From UBA9715 sp964553375 (lineage in GTDB: Bacteria > Actinomycetota > Coriobacteriia > Coriobacteriales > Eggerthellaceae): a stretch of 47,675 nucleotides of DNA. Where the stretch lies: positions 1 through 47,675 of the forward strand of contig CAZKKN010000009.1 in the NCBI GenBank assembly GCA_964553375.1. Reading direction: 5' to 3'. Of this stretch, positions 25,567 through 33,179 are shown piece by piece. The notes under the pieces are model-generated. The model was not told where the DNA came from, made no database searches, and saw only the letters and a program-made list of their open reading frames with translations. Position 1 is the first letter of the stretch. Each line of letters begins with the position of its first letter. Both the position numbers and the translations under genes were made by a program.

Positions 25567-26214
25567 CTAGAGGCCCAGGATGGGAGGAAGCTCATCGGGG
25601 TGGTGGATGATGAAGTTGGGATCCTCGGCGCGCAACACCGCCTCGGGAAACATCCCCCAGGTCACAGCTACTGTTTTGCAACCAGCGCCACGGCCGGCCT
25701 GCATGTCGAAGGGGCTATCGCCCACATAGAGGCACTCTTGAGGCTCCAGGCCCAGGCGCTCAAGGCCCGCGCATACCGGCTGGGGGTCGGGCTTGTGACG
25801 TTCGGTGTCGTCTGCCCCGATGCAGCAGGAAAGATAGGGTGCCAGCTGCATGATCTGCAGGCCATGCCAAGCCAAGGCGTGCATCTTCGAGGTGACCACC
25901 CCCAGCTTCACACCGCTTGCAGCCAGGCTGCTCAGGCACTGCTCGATGCCCGGGAAAGCGCGCACCATGGCGTCGTGGTGGGCATGGTTGTGCTCACGGT
26001 AAACGGCGAGCAGCGTTTCCTGGATGGCCGGGTCGCTTGAGAAATCCTTCATCTGCACCGCCAGCGGCTGGCCCACTTTGGCCATCAGCTGCGCGTCAGA
26101 GAGGGCCTCGCCCAAAACGGTGCGGGTGGCATGGCGCATGCTGGACAAGATGAGATCGTGAGTGTCGATGAGCGTGCCGTCGTTATCGAAGAGCACACCG
26201 GAAAAAGAAGTCAT
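25567..26214 (-). CDS. HAD-family phosphatase (phosphoglycolate phosphatase-like)
   Basis: A 215-aa haloacid dehalogenase hydrolase. Motif I is FDNDGTLID (D10 nucleophile, D12), motif II VVTSK, and motif III includes KPDPQPV and YVGDSPFDM. A helical cap lies between motifs I and II (about 17-85), as in Gph/PpaX/PGMB subfamilies. The substrate is probably a small phosphate ester such as phosphoglycolate; specificity cannot be read from sequence. It follows the DUF4013 gene by 21 bp on the same strand. Confidence 0.88.
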   Translation of the reverse strand: MTSFSGVLFDNDGTLIDTHDLILSSMRHATRTVLGEALSDAQLMAKVGQPLAVQMKDFSSDPAIQETLLAVYREHNHAHHDAMVRAFPGIEQCLSSLAASGVKLGVVTSKMHALAWHGLQIMQLAPYLSCCIGADDTERHKPDPQPVCAGLERLGLEPQECLYVGDSPFDMQAGRGAGCKTVAVTWGMFPEAVLRAEDPNFIIHHPDELPPILGL

Positions 26215-26235
26215 GGGATCCCTCGTCTATTGCGC

Positions 26236-27483
26236 CTAGCGGCCTTGCTCGGAAGCGTCGCCCTCGCTAGTGGAGGGAGCGTCTTGGGTATCGTTTCGGC
26301 CTTTAAGTTGCTCTATCTGCTCGGAGGATAAGACGAATTCCGCACCCACGACCATGGGCTCACCGTAAACCACCTCAACCTCTTCGACCTCTTGGGAGGC
26401 TTCAGTGGCGACGGCAGGTGCGGGCGCAGCGGCAGGCGCAGCCTCAGGGCCAGGCGCGGGCGCAACGGCGGGTGCGGGCGCAGGCGCGCCGACGGGCGTA
26501 CCGCCCACCTCAGTCGCAGGAGCAGCCGGGGAGGCAGCGGGGGCAGCCACGGGGGCAGCCATCACCGGTGGCTCAGGCGGGATGTTCTGCTCCACAACGG
26601 GCTTGGGGGCATCGACCAGCTCGAAGGGCATCGGGTCATCTTGCCCACCCCACAGCGGCACTTCGAATTGCATGACCCAATAGCCTAAAGCGCGGGTGAC
26701 CATCATGTTGATGAAAACGCTGAACACCAGCGCCCCGTAGATGAACACCAGGGCGAGCAGAATGGCAGGCAACCCCGCAGCGAACACGTAGCGCGCGAGC
26801 ATCCACAGTGACTGGCTGCTGCTTCCATAAAGGTCGGGACCGGAGACAAAACCCGAATAGGCCATGGAGATCATGAACACCGCGATGAAGGTCACGATGA
26901 AGATGAACACGAAGGCGATGACGCCCAAGATCACCATGAGGATCAGGTACATTCCTAAGATCTTCAGGATCCCGCGGCTGTCATGGCGCATCATCTTCCA
27001 GATCTTCTTAAGCTGGAAGCCCGCCGAAAGCCGGTCGTAGATGGCCATGCGCATGGAGCCCACCCAAGCGAATACCCCCAGCACCAAAGCGCTCACCGCC
27101 GAAAGGGCGCTCAAGACCCACTGAAGCGTCGCAAGGCCGGGATTGGTGGTGGTCTGATAGCCGAAGAACGTGAGGGTGATCTCCCGCGATTCTATGGAGC
27201 TAGCTATGAGGGACAGCACATTGGGGATGAGCAGGTAGACGAACATGATGACAAGCAGGAACCCCATACGGCGCCAATACTTGCCATCCGGGTTGGCGAA
27301 GATCTTCGAAGGCAGCGGCTCATGGGTTCCCCAGGCTATCTCACGGGCCCAGCCGTAAAGGTAGCTCAACACCATAAAAGGACCCACAATGGGAATGAGC
27401 GAGATGAGGCCCAGCAAAAGCAGCTTCCCGAACCAACCTCGAGAATGCTTCACATCCGCCCAAGCCGTCCGGAAATAATGCAT
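26236..27483 (-). CDS. DUF4013 membrane protein with Ala/Pro-rich tail
   Basis: A 415-aa protein. The N-terminal 260 residues have about six membrane helices and match the DUF4013 pattern (YFRTAWADVKHSRGWFGKLL, then a conserved GPF.VLSYLYGWAREI segment). A long cytosolic tail follows, rich in A, P and V (AAPAPAVAPAPGP). The function of DUF4013 is unknown. The ATG at 27483 has GAAGGA upstream; a longer in-frame reading from 27543 has no signal. It is probably co-transcribed with the HAD phosphatase. Confidence 0.8.
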   Translation of the reverse strand: MHYFRTAWADVKHSRGWFGKLLLLGLISLIPIVGPFMVLSYLYGWAREIAWGTHEPLPSKIFANPDGKYWRRMGFLLVIMFVYLLIPNVLSLIASSIESREITLTFFGYQTTTNPGLATLQWVLSALSAVSALVLGVFAWVGSMRMAIYDRLSAGFQLKKIWKMMRHDSRGILKILGMYLILMVILGVIAFVFIFIVTFIAVFMISMAYSGFVSGPDLYGSSSQSLWMLARYVFAAGLPAILLALVFIYGALVFSVFINMMVTRALGYWVMQFEVPLWGGQDDPMPFELVDAPKPVVEQNIPPEPPVMAAPVAAPAASPAAPATEVGGTPVGAPAPAPAVAPAPGPEAAPAAAPAPAVATEASQEVEEVEVVYGEPMVVGAEFVLSSEQIEQLKGRNDTQDAPSTSEGDASEQGR

Positions 27484-27603
27484 AGCCGTGTCCTTCCTTC
27501 GCAGTCTTGCGTCAATTATGGGCCTTCTGATGCAAGGGGCCATCTATCGTTGCCAAGATGAAACCAGCAAAACCGATGGCCCCGCTTTTAGCCCCCTCAA
27601 AGA

Positions 27604-27635
27604 GCAAGGCTGGAAACCTCGGCTTCCAGCCTTGC
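27604..27635 (-). terminator. Terminator of the rplJ-rplL operon
   Basis: A perfect 12-bp stem, GCAAGGCTGGAA with TTCCAGCCTTGC, and an 8-nt loop, about 50 bp beyond the rplL stop. On the minus strand it is followed by TCTTTG, a short T-tract. It separates rplL from the DUF4013 gene. Confidence 0.7.
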
Positions 27636-27684
27636 AGCGATCCCAATGGCAGCCAAGCTGCTGCCGGGCTTTGGAAACGGGTCG

Positions 27685-28071
27685 TTACTTCAGGGTAACG
27701 GCAGCGCCCGCCTCTTCCAGGGTGGCCTTCATCTCTTCGGCCTTGTCCTTGGCAACGCCTTCCTGGATGGTGGTGGGAGCACCCTCCACGGCCTCCTTGG
27801 CCTCCTTGAGGCCCTGGCCGGTGATCTCGCGCACGGCCTTGATCACAGCGATCTTGTTGTCGCCGAAGCCCTCGAGCACCACGTCGTACTCGCTCTTCTC
27901 CTCACCAGCACCGCCGGCCTCGCCGCCAGCAGCACCGGCCACGGCAGCCACGGCCACGGGAGCGGCAGCGGACACGCCGAAGGTCTCCTCGATCATGGTC
28001 ACCAGCTCGGAAGCCTCCAGCAGGGACATTTCCTTCAATGCTTCGATGATCTCTTCTTTGGTAGCAGCCAT
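27685..28071 (-). CDS. rplL: Ribosomal protein L7/L12
   Basis: A 128-aa stalk protein that recruits translation factors to the ribosome. The N-terminal dimerisation helices (1-35), the Ala/Gly-rich hinge (about 36-58) and the C-terminal domain (EKSEYDVVLEGFGDNKIAVIKAVR onward, with GLKEAKEAVE) are all present. It follows rplJ by about 90 bp. rpoB does not follow, unlike the arrangement in many bacteria. Confidence 0.98.
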   Translation of the reverse strand: MAATKEEIIEALKEMSLLEASELVTMIEETFGVSAAAPVAVAAVAGAAGGEAGGAGEEKSEYDVVLEGFGDNKIAVIKAVREITGQGLKEAKEAVEGAPTTIQEGVAKDKAEEMKATLEEAGAAVTLK

Positions 28072-28163
28072 TTCTGCTTTCCTTTCTATTCGTTGGGCTA
28101 TCGCCCGTTGCAGCGTCTTGCTGCATGATTACCAATACACTGCGGCTTCAGGCCGCAAAACCG

Positions 28164-28682
28164 CTAAGCGGCCTTCTGACCGGCGACCTGCTTGATCGCC
28201 TGGGCGAGCCCGCTGGGCACGCCGTTGATGGAAGTCGCCACGCCGCGGGCAACGCCGGAGATGGCACCGGCGATCTTCGCGAGCAGCTCCTCCTTGGACG
28301 GCAGGGATGCAATGGCTGCAACCTCTTCGGGGGTGACGAACTTGGCGTCCATCATGCCGCCCTTCACCGTGAGGTTATCGTTGCTCTTGGCGAACTCCGT
28401 CACCGCCTTGGCAGCGGCGGCCACATCGCCTTCGCAGAACACGAAAGCAGAGGGACCTTCCAGGATGGAATCCATCTCCGGCAGCTCCAATTCCTTGAGC
28501 GCGATGCGCATGATGGTGTTCTTGTACACCTTCATGATGGCACCGGATTCGCGGATGGAACGGCGCAGGGCCTCCACTTCCTTCACCGTGAGGCCGCAGG
28601 CGTCGATCACCCACATGGCCTGCACGTCGGCAAGGTCGGCCTTGATGTTCTCCATCATCTCCTGATTACGGACATTAGGCAT
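28164..28682 (-). CDS. rplJ: Ribosomal protein L10
   Basis: A 172-aa protein that anchors the L7/L12 stalk to the 23S rRNA. The N-terminal rRNA-binding domain includes WVIDACGLTVKEVEALRRSIR and VYKNTIMRIAL; the C-terminal helix for L12 binding ends the protein. The ATG at 28682 is preceded by GGAGGT; the upstream in-frame start lies inside the leader terminator and is rejected. Expression is probably set by the attenuator leader just upstream. Confidence 0.97.
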   Translation of the reverse strand: MPNVRNQEMMENIKADLADVQAMWVIDACGLTVKEVEALRRSIRESGAIMKVYKNTIMRIALKELELPEMDSILEGPSAFVFCEGDVAAAAKAVTEFAKSNDNLTVKGGMMDAKFVTPEEVAAIASLPSKEELLAKIAGAISGVARGVATSINGVPSGLAQAIKQVAGQKAA

Positions 28683-28736
28683 ATCACACCTCCTTCTCAA
28701 AGCTCGTGTTCCGCCCTTTCGGGTGGGCGTCGCTTC

Positions 28737-28880
28737 GAAAAAGAAACGACCCCGGCTGTTAGACAGCAGGGGTCGCACCATTCATCGAGTACAACCACCT
28801 CGGCGGGCCGCTTGCACGTTTAAGCCTTTCGGCACCTGCTGTCTTCAGTAGCGGAACCTTTTACGGTCACGCTGCAAATG
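28737..28880 (-). promoter_or_regulatory. L10 leader with transcription attenuator
   Basis: On the minus strand the leader contains AGACAGCAGGTG (28844-28833), typical of the L10 leader RNA that L10 or its L12 complex binds. Downstream, CGACCCC...GGGGTCG (28775-28747) with an inner 5-bp helix forms a terminator followed by TTTCTTTTT. AGACAGCAGG is perfectly complementary to CCTGCTGTCT inside the terminator, so the two structures exclude each other. This is the classic autoregulated attenuator. A promoter should lie near 28890 (TATATA), though no clear -35 is seen. Confidence 0.7.
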
Positions 28881-28986
28881 CAGCCGTTATATAGTAGCGT
28901 TTTGCAGGACTTGACCTCGTATCTCTACAAAGTCTCCACTTTTCCCGCCCAGGGCTTGCTGCGCCGATCCGAAAGCAAGGAAAAGG

Positions 28987-29045
28987 GGACGGCCAGCAGG
29001 GGGGCGCTGGCCGTCCAGAGGAGTGGCCTTGCCAGGAGGCAAGGC
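28987..29045 (-). terminator. Double-hairpin terminator region after the MFS gene
   Basis: Two perfect hairpins follow the MFS stop on the minus strand: GCCTTGCC-AGGA-GGCAAGGC (29026-29045) and then GGACGGCCAGC with GCTGGCCGTCC (28987-29016, 8-nt loop), the latter followed by CCTTTTCC. They end the cluster B transcript before the L10 leader. Apart from these and the leader, 28881-29108 shows no gene. Confidence 0.7.
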
Positions 29046-29108
29046 TCGGAATCGGTGGTTGAAGCGCGCTGCGGGCGCAGAGAGCGCGGCAGCGGGATCA
29101 GCGAAGGA

Positions 29109-30341
29109 TCAGCGGAACTTGCAAAGGGCTACGCTTGCGGTACCCAAAAGGCCCAAGACCATGGTCACGATGCCGCAAAGCATCCACTGATCAAGGGCCG
29201 GGCCCAGAAGCGCCGAGGGAACCGCTGTGCCCAAGAACTGCCCCAGGCTCTGCACGAGCAGAAGCACACCCATGCCAATGGACATGAGCTCCGGCTTCCC
29301 CAGCACCGCAGGGTATGCCGCCACGAACACCGTGGGCGTGCCCATGGCCAAAAGCCCCATCACAACCAGGGCGACCCACATGACGGGCCCCGTAAGGTTC
29401 AACATGATGAAGCAGCACGGCCCCAGCACCAGCATCCCTAAGATGCAAAGAGGCTTGCAGCGCCCCAGGCGGTCGGAGATGGCACCGAACGCGATGGAGG
29501 AGATGACGGCGAGCATCATGGGCAGCGTGCTCACGATGCCCGATTGAGCGGGGCTCATGCCCTGCTGCTGCAAAGCGGTGGGCGCATACGCCAAGATGGT
29601 GAGGAGCACCATCTGGAAGACCGCGAAGGGGGCGAGGAACAACCAGGTGTTGGGTTTGAAGAACACCCGCCAATCTCCCGGGGAGGCCTGAGTCTCTGAG
29701 GCAGGGGGAGCGGGGGGAACCTTCACGTAAAGGGCGAAGATGATCCCGCCCACTGCGGTGATGGCCGCATAGCCGACCCAAAGCCCCACGAAGCCCACGC
29801 TATAGTAAAGAGTGGGGGTGAGCACGCCGGCGAAGGTGGCGCCCAACATGCCGCCCAGCATGTAGATGCCGGTGGCGGTGCCCATCTTGGCCGGGTCCAC
29901 GCACGCCTGGATGATCAGGGGCGCGCAGGCGACCACGAACACCAGCGCCACGCCCTCCAGGGCACGGGTGAAAAGCAGCAGCCCTATGTCGGTTGCGAAC
30001 GCGCCCAAGAGCCCAGCGCATACATTGATGACCACAGCGGCCAGGATGATGGCCTTAGGGCCGAAGCGCTTGGCAAGGAACCCCGTTGGCAGGGCAACCA
30101 CCATGCCAACGAACGTGAAGATGGACATGGACCACGATGCCGTAGCCGCATCCACGGAGAAAAGCCCCATGAAATCGGTCATGATGGTGGGGATCTTATA
30201 CTGGGCCATGGTGACAGCCGTAGCCACCAGGAACAAGACGATGCCGATGGCAAAGGCGTTCTTGTAGGCCACTTCCCGCTCGTCTTGGAGCACCTCAACC
30301 ACTGCGGCGCTGCCATCACCGGTCTGCTGGATCTGCGTCAT
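29109..30341 (-). CDS. MFS transporter (downstream carrier of cluster B)
   Basis: A 410-aa, 12-helix major facilitator protein with the cytosolic loop 2-3 motif GFLAKRFGPK and the loop 8-9 region GAISDRLGRCKP. It resembles CynX/NimT-type carriers rather than the OFA-like pair of cluster A. AGGAAGAGGAAA lies before the ATG. It follows the ferredoxin gene of cluster B but is separated from it by an intrinsic terminator, so its level depends on read-through or a weak local promoter. The substrate is unknown. Confidence 0.85.
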   Translation of the reverse strand: MTQIQQTGDGSAAVVEVLQDEREVAYKNAFAIGIVLFLVATAVTMAQYKIPTIMTDFMGLFSVDAATASWSMSIFTFVGMVVALPTGFLAKRFGPKAIILAAVVINVCAGLLGAFATDIGLLLFTRALEGVALVFVVACAPLIIQACVDPAKMGTATGIYMLGGMLGATFAGVLTPTLYYSVGFVGLWVGYAAITAVGGIIFALYVKVPPAPPASETQASPGDWRVFFKPNTWLFLAPFAVFQMVLLTILAYAPTALQQQGMSPAQSGIVSTLPMMLAVISSIAFGAISDRLGRCKPLCILGMLVLGPCCFIMLNLTGPVMWVALVVMGLLAMGTPTVFVAAYPAVLGKPELMSIGMGVLLLVQSLGQFLGTAVPSALLGPALDQWMLCGIVTMVLGLLGTASVALCKFR

Positions 30342-30367
30342 TTTCCTCTTCCTACCCTGTATCGGAC

Positions 30368-30399
30368 AAAAACAAGGGGCCGACCCAAAAGCCGGCCCC
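30368..30399 (-). terminator. Intrinsic terminator after the cluster B enzyme genes
   Basis: GGGGCCG (30376-30382) pairs with CGGCCCC (30393-30399). On the minus strand the hairpin is followed by TTGTTTTTG, a good T-tract. It lies between the ferredoxin subunit and the downstream MFS gene. Confidence 0.8.
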
Positions 30400-30417
30400 G
30401 TTCGCTTCCCCTAAGCC

Positions 30418-30762
30418 TTAGGCATTATAGGGAGTGAAGAGCGCCCGGTGGGTCTTTTCAGCGGCCTTCTGAGCAAGCTCCTCAATGGTGCCGAAGTACA
30501 GGCAATGGGCCGGGCAGTGCATGACGCAGCTGGGCGGCTTGCCCTCGGCGGTGCGCTGAGCGCACAGGTCGCAAAGGCTGGTGGGCATGGGCAGGTAGTT
30601 GTACTCCCACTTGCCATCAGGCAGCTCGCGGGGGCCATCCTGCAGGATCTTGATACCGAACTGGCCAGCGCCCAGATCCAGGGCCTTGCGGCAGGCCACC
30701 TCGCAGGTGTGGCAGCCCGTGCAGTAGTCGTAATCGACGAGAAGTCCGTATTCTACGCTCAT
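30418..30762 (-). CDS. Small 4Fe-4S ferredoxin subunit shared by two molybdoenzymes (cluster B)
   Basis: A 114-aa homologue of the cluster A ferredoxin subunit. One CxxCxxCxxxC group (CTGCHTCEVAC) and one CxxC...CxxxCxxxC group (CDLC...CVMHCPAHC) would hold two 4Fe-4S clusters. There is no signal peptide. It starts 13 bp after the stop of the second catalytic gene. A single electron-transfer subunit thus serves two tandem catalytic subunits, or assembles with either in turn. Confidence 0.9.
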   Translation of the reverse strand: MSVEYGLLVDYDYCTGCHTCEVACRKALDLGAGQFGIKILQDGPRELPDGKWEYNYLPMPTSLCDLCAQRTAEGKPPSCVMHCPAHCLYFGTIEELAQKAAEKTHRALFTPYNA

Positions 30763-30775
30763 GTTCTATCCTCTC

Positions 30776-33136
30776 TTAAGCCCTGTGGCTATAGGTCTTG
30801 TCAACTTCGGTCGTTGCATTCGGCTTGGAGAAGCCGTCGCCTTCGGAAACGCGGATGGAAGGCAGTTCCTTGCTGTTCTCTTCCGTGCACTTGTACACCT
30901 TGCAGAGCTGGTTCTTGTAGGGAGCGCCATAGCCGGTCACGCCGTTATCGCACTGGGGAACCAGGTTGTTGATGTTGGAATCGAACACGCCGTACAAGGT
31001 GGGCTCGGCCGGGTCCTTCTCGGGGAACCACCAGCCGTGGTCGGCGCGCACCACGCGGTCGTCCAAAGACGGGTTGATGCGCAGACGCTGACGGCAACGG
31101 CCATGCTGGTTCTCAAGCCAGCACCAATCCTCATCGTGGATGCCCAGCTTCTCGGCCGAGGCGGGGCTCATCTCAAAGTGCGGATCGGGATACAGCTCGC
31201 GGCTCATGGTCTCGGGCTGGCGATGCTCGGAGTGGAAGAACTCCACGTGGCGAGCGCCGGTGCTCAAGACGAAGGGGTATTCCTCCCACAGGTCAGGACG
31301 GGAGTAAGGGCTGGAGTGCGGCTCATCCCAATCCGGCAGCGGGTCATAGCCCCACAGCTGGAATACGGAGTCGAACAGCTCGATGCGGCCCGTGGGGGTG
31401 TTGAAGCCCGGCTGGCCGTCGTAGCGGCAAAGACCCTTCTCATATTTGCGGTACTCGAAATCCGGGTACATGTAGACGTTCTCCATGAGCTTCGCGTAGC
31501 CGCCCTCGAAGCCCTGGGTCTCGTTGGTCAAGATGTTGTCGGCCCACTCGGCGTCGTTGTTCCAGGGGAAGCGCTCGGGATGCAGGCGCTTGCCCAGCTC
31601 GGTCACAACGGTGTCGTCGGATTTCGCATCACCGTAGCTGCAGACCTTCTTCATGCCGCGCAGCGGCACCCACCACACGCGCTGGGAGTCGCGCTCGGGG
31701 CTCATGGCAGCCGGCAGGAAGATGTCAGCGAAGGCCACGGCCGTAGGCGTGAGGAACAGGTCGTTCACCACAACGAAGTCCACCGTCTTCACAGCGCGAT
31801 AGATGCGCGGGGCATCGGCGCCCATGTTGGCGATGGGGTTGGTGGAGGTAAGCCACAGCATGCGGATGGGATAGGGCTTGCCGGTCTCGATGGCCTCCAG
31901 GATGGAGTCGGAATGAGCCGTGGAGCTGAAGCCGGCTTTGGCCATCAGCGGATACTCGGCACCGATGCGGCTCGCTTGCACCTCGGGCGGCAGGAAGTCG
32001 AAACCATAGTTGTAGCAGGCGTTCTGCTCATAGGCATTGCGGATGATGATGTTTCCACCGGGGACGTCGCAGTTGCCGGTGATGGACCAGATGGCGTTGA
32101 TGGCCTGAGCGGTGGGGATGCCCCAAACCGCCTGGTCGATGGGCAGGCCCCACTGAATGGCGGAAGGCCAGTTGGTGGCATAGGCGCGGGCGGCCTCGCG
32201 GATGAGGTCGGGCTCCACCCAGCAGATCTCGCCCACGCGCTCCGGCGTCCAATCCTTCACGCGCTCGGCCAGCTCGTCGAAACCATAGCACCAGCGGTCC
32301 ACGAAGTCGTGGTCGTAGAGGTCTTCCTCGATGATCACGTTAAGCCAACCAAGGGCCATGGCTCCGTCGGTGCCGGGGCGCAGGCGCAGCCAGTACTCGG
32401 AGCGGGCAGCGAGCCACGTGAGGGAGGGATCCACGGTGATCATCTTGGAGCCGCGCTGCATGCAGTCCACGATCCAGTGCCCGTAGAAGTTGTCGGAGTT
32501 GGACTCCACAGCGTTGCAAGCCCAGTTCACGATGTATTTCGGCAAACGCCACTCGGTATTCTGCTCATCGTAGCGGCTCTCGAACTGCTGGGACATGTCG
32601 GCGATGAGGAAGTCGCCGTTCATGGATGCCATGGCGGCGCTGCGCGGCTGGAAGCAGGACTCGCCAGACAAAAAGCCCAAGCAGAAGTTGGGAGAGTCGA
32701 AGGCCGCATAGCACAGATACGGGATCTGGGTGCAGTTATTGCGCCCGGTGCCGATCATGCAGGCGATGGACTGACCACCGTAATCGCGCCAGATCTCGCG
32801 CACCTTGGCCTCGATGATGTCGTATGCCTCATCCCAGGTGATCTCTGCCCATTCGTTGGAACCGCGCTCGCCTGTGCGCTTGAGCGGCTTCTTGGGGCGA
32901 CGCTCATTGTTCACCAGCTCGGGCATCTCCAAACAGCGCATGCACAGCGTGCCCTGGTTATAGGGGCAATCCGGGTCGCCTTCCACCTTCTCCAGCTTAC
33001 CGTTCTTGGTGTAGTACAGAACGGCGCAGCCGTCGTGGCAGCCGGGACCGGACCAAACGGTGGTGCGGGTTACATCGTACTCCCCGTCCTTCCACTCGTT
33101 TTGTCCCTTGTGCTTCTCGTAATAATCTAGCTCCAT
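30776..33136 (-). CDS. Molybdopterin-dependent oxidoreductase catalytic subunit, cluster B copy 2
   Basis: A 786-aa cytoplasmic DMSO-reductase-family protein without a Tat signal. Its Fe-S motif is C33-x3-C37-x27-C65, with Gly at the position of the usual first cysteine and an extra C68. C161 in GESCFQPRS is the likely molybdenum-ligand region. The core is highly similar to the neighbouring copy, including the identical stretch YGHWIVDCMQRGSK and the C-terminal NINNLVPQC. About two thirds of residues match by eye, so this is a fairly recent tandem duplication. AAGGAG precedes the ATG. The closest described functional types by organisation are catechol dehydroxylases and transhydroxylases; the substrate is unknown. 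Confidence 0.88.
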   Translation of the reverse strand: MELDYYEKHKGQNEWKDGEYDVTRTTVWSGPGCHDGCAVLYYTKNGKLEKVEGDPDCPYNQGTLCMRCLEMPELVNNERRPKKPLKRTGERGSNEWAEITWDEAYDIIEAKVREIWRDYGGQSIACMIGTGRNNCTQIPYLCYAAFDSPNFCLGFLSGESCFQPRSAAMASMNGDFLIADMSQQFESRYDEQNTEWRLPKYIVNWACNAVESNSDNFYGHWIVDCMQRGSKMITVDPSLTWLAARSEYWLRLRPGTDGAMALGWLNVIIEEDLYDHDFVDRWCYGFDELAERVKDWTPERVGEICWVEPDLIREAARAYATNWPSAIQWGLPIDQAVWGIPTAQAINAIWSITGNCDVPGGNIIIRNAYEQNACYNYGFDFLPPEVQASRIGAEYPLMAKAGFSSTAHSDSILEAIETGKPYPIRMLWLTSTNPIANMGADAPRIYRAVKTVDFVVVNDLFLTPTAVAFADIFLPAAMSPERDSQRVWWVPLRGMKKVCSYGDAKSDDTVVTELGKRLHPERFPWNNDAEWADNILTNETQGFEGGYAKLMENVYMYPDFEYRKYEKGLCRYDGQPGFNTPTGRIELFDSVFQLWGYDPLPDWDEPHSSPYSRPDLWEEYPFVLSTGARHVEFFHSEHRQPETMSRELYPDPHFEMSPASAEKLGIHDEDWCWLENQHGRCRQRLRINPSLDDRVVRADHGWWFPEKDPAEPTLYGVFDSNINNLVPQCDNGVTGYGAPYKNQLCKVYKCTEENSKELPSIRVSEGDGFSKPNATTEVDKTYSHRA

Positions 33137-33179
33137 GGGCTAACTCCTTTCGTTTGTTGCACCTTCATGGAGGTATCGC

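Noticed and set aside
30761..33130. Plus-strand open frame of 789 codons
   Set aside because: It is antisense to the second cluster B catalytic subunit, with low-complexity H/G/V/L composition and no recognisable motif.
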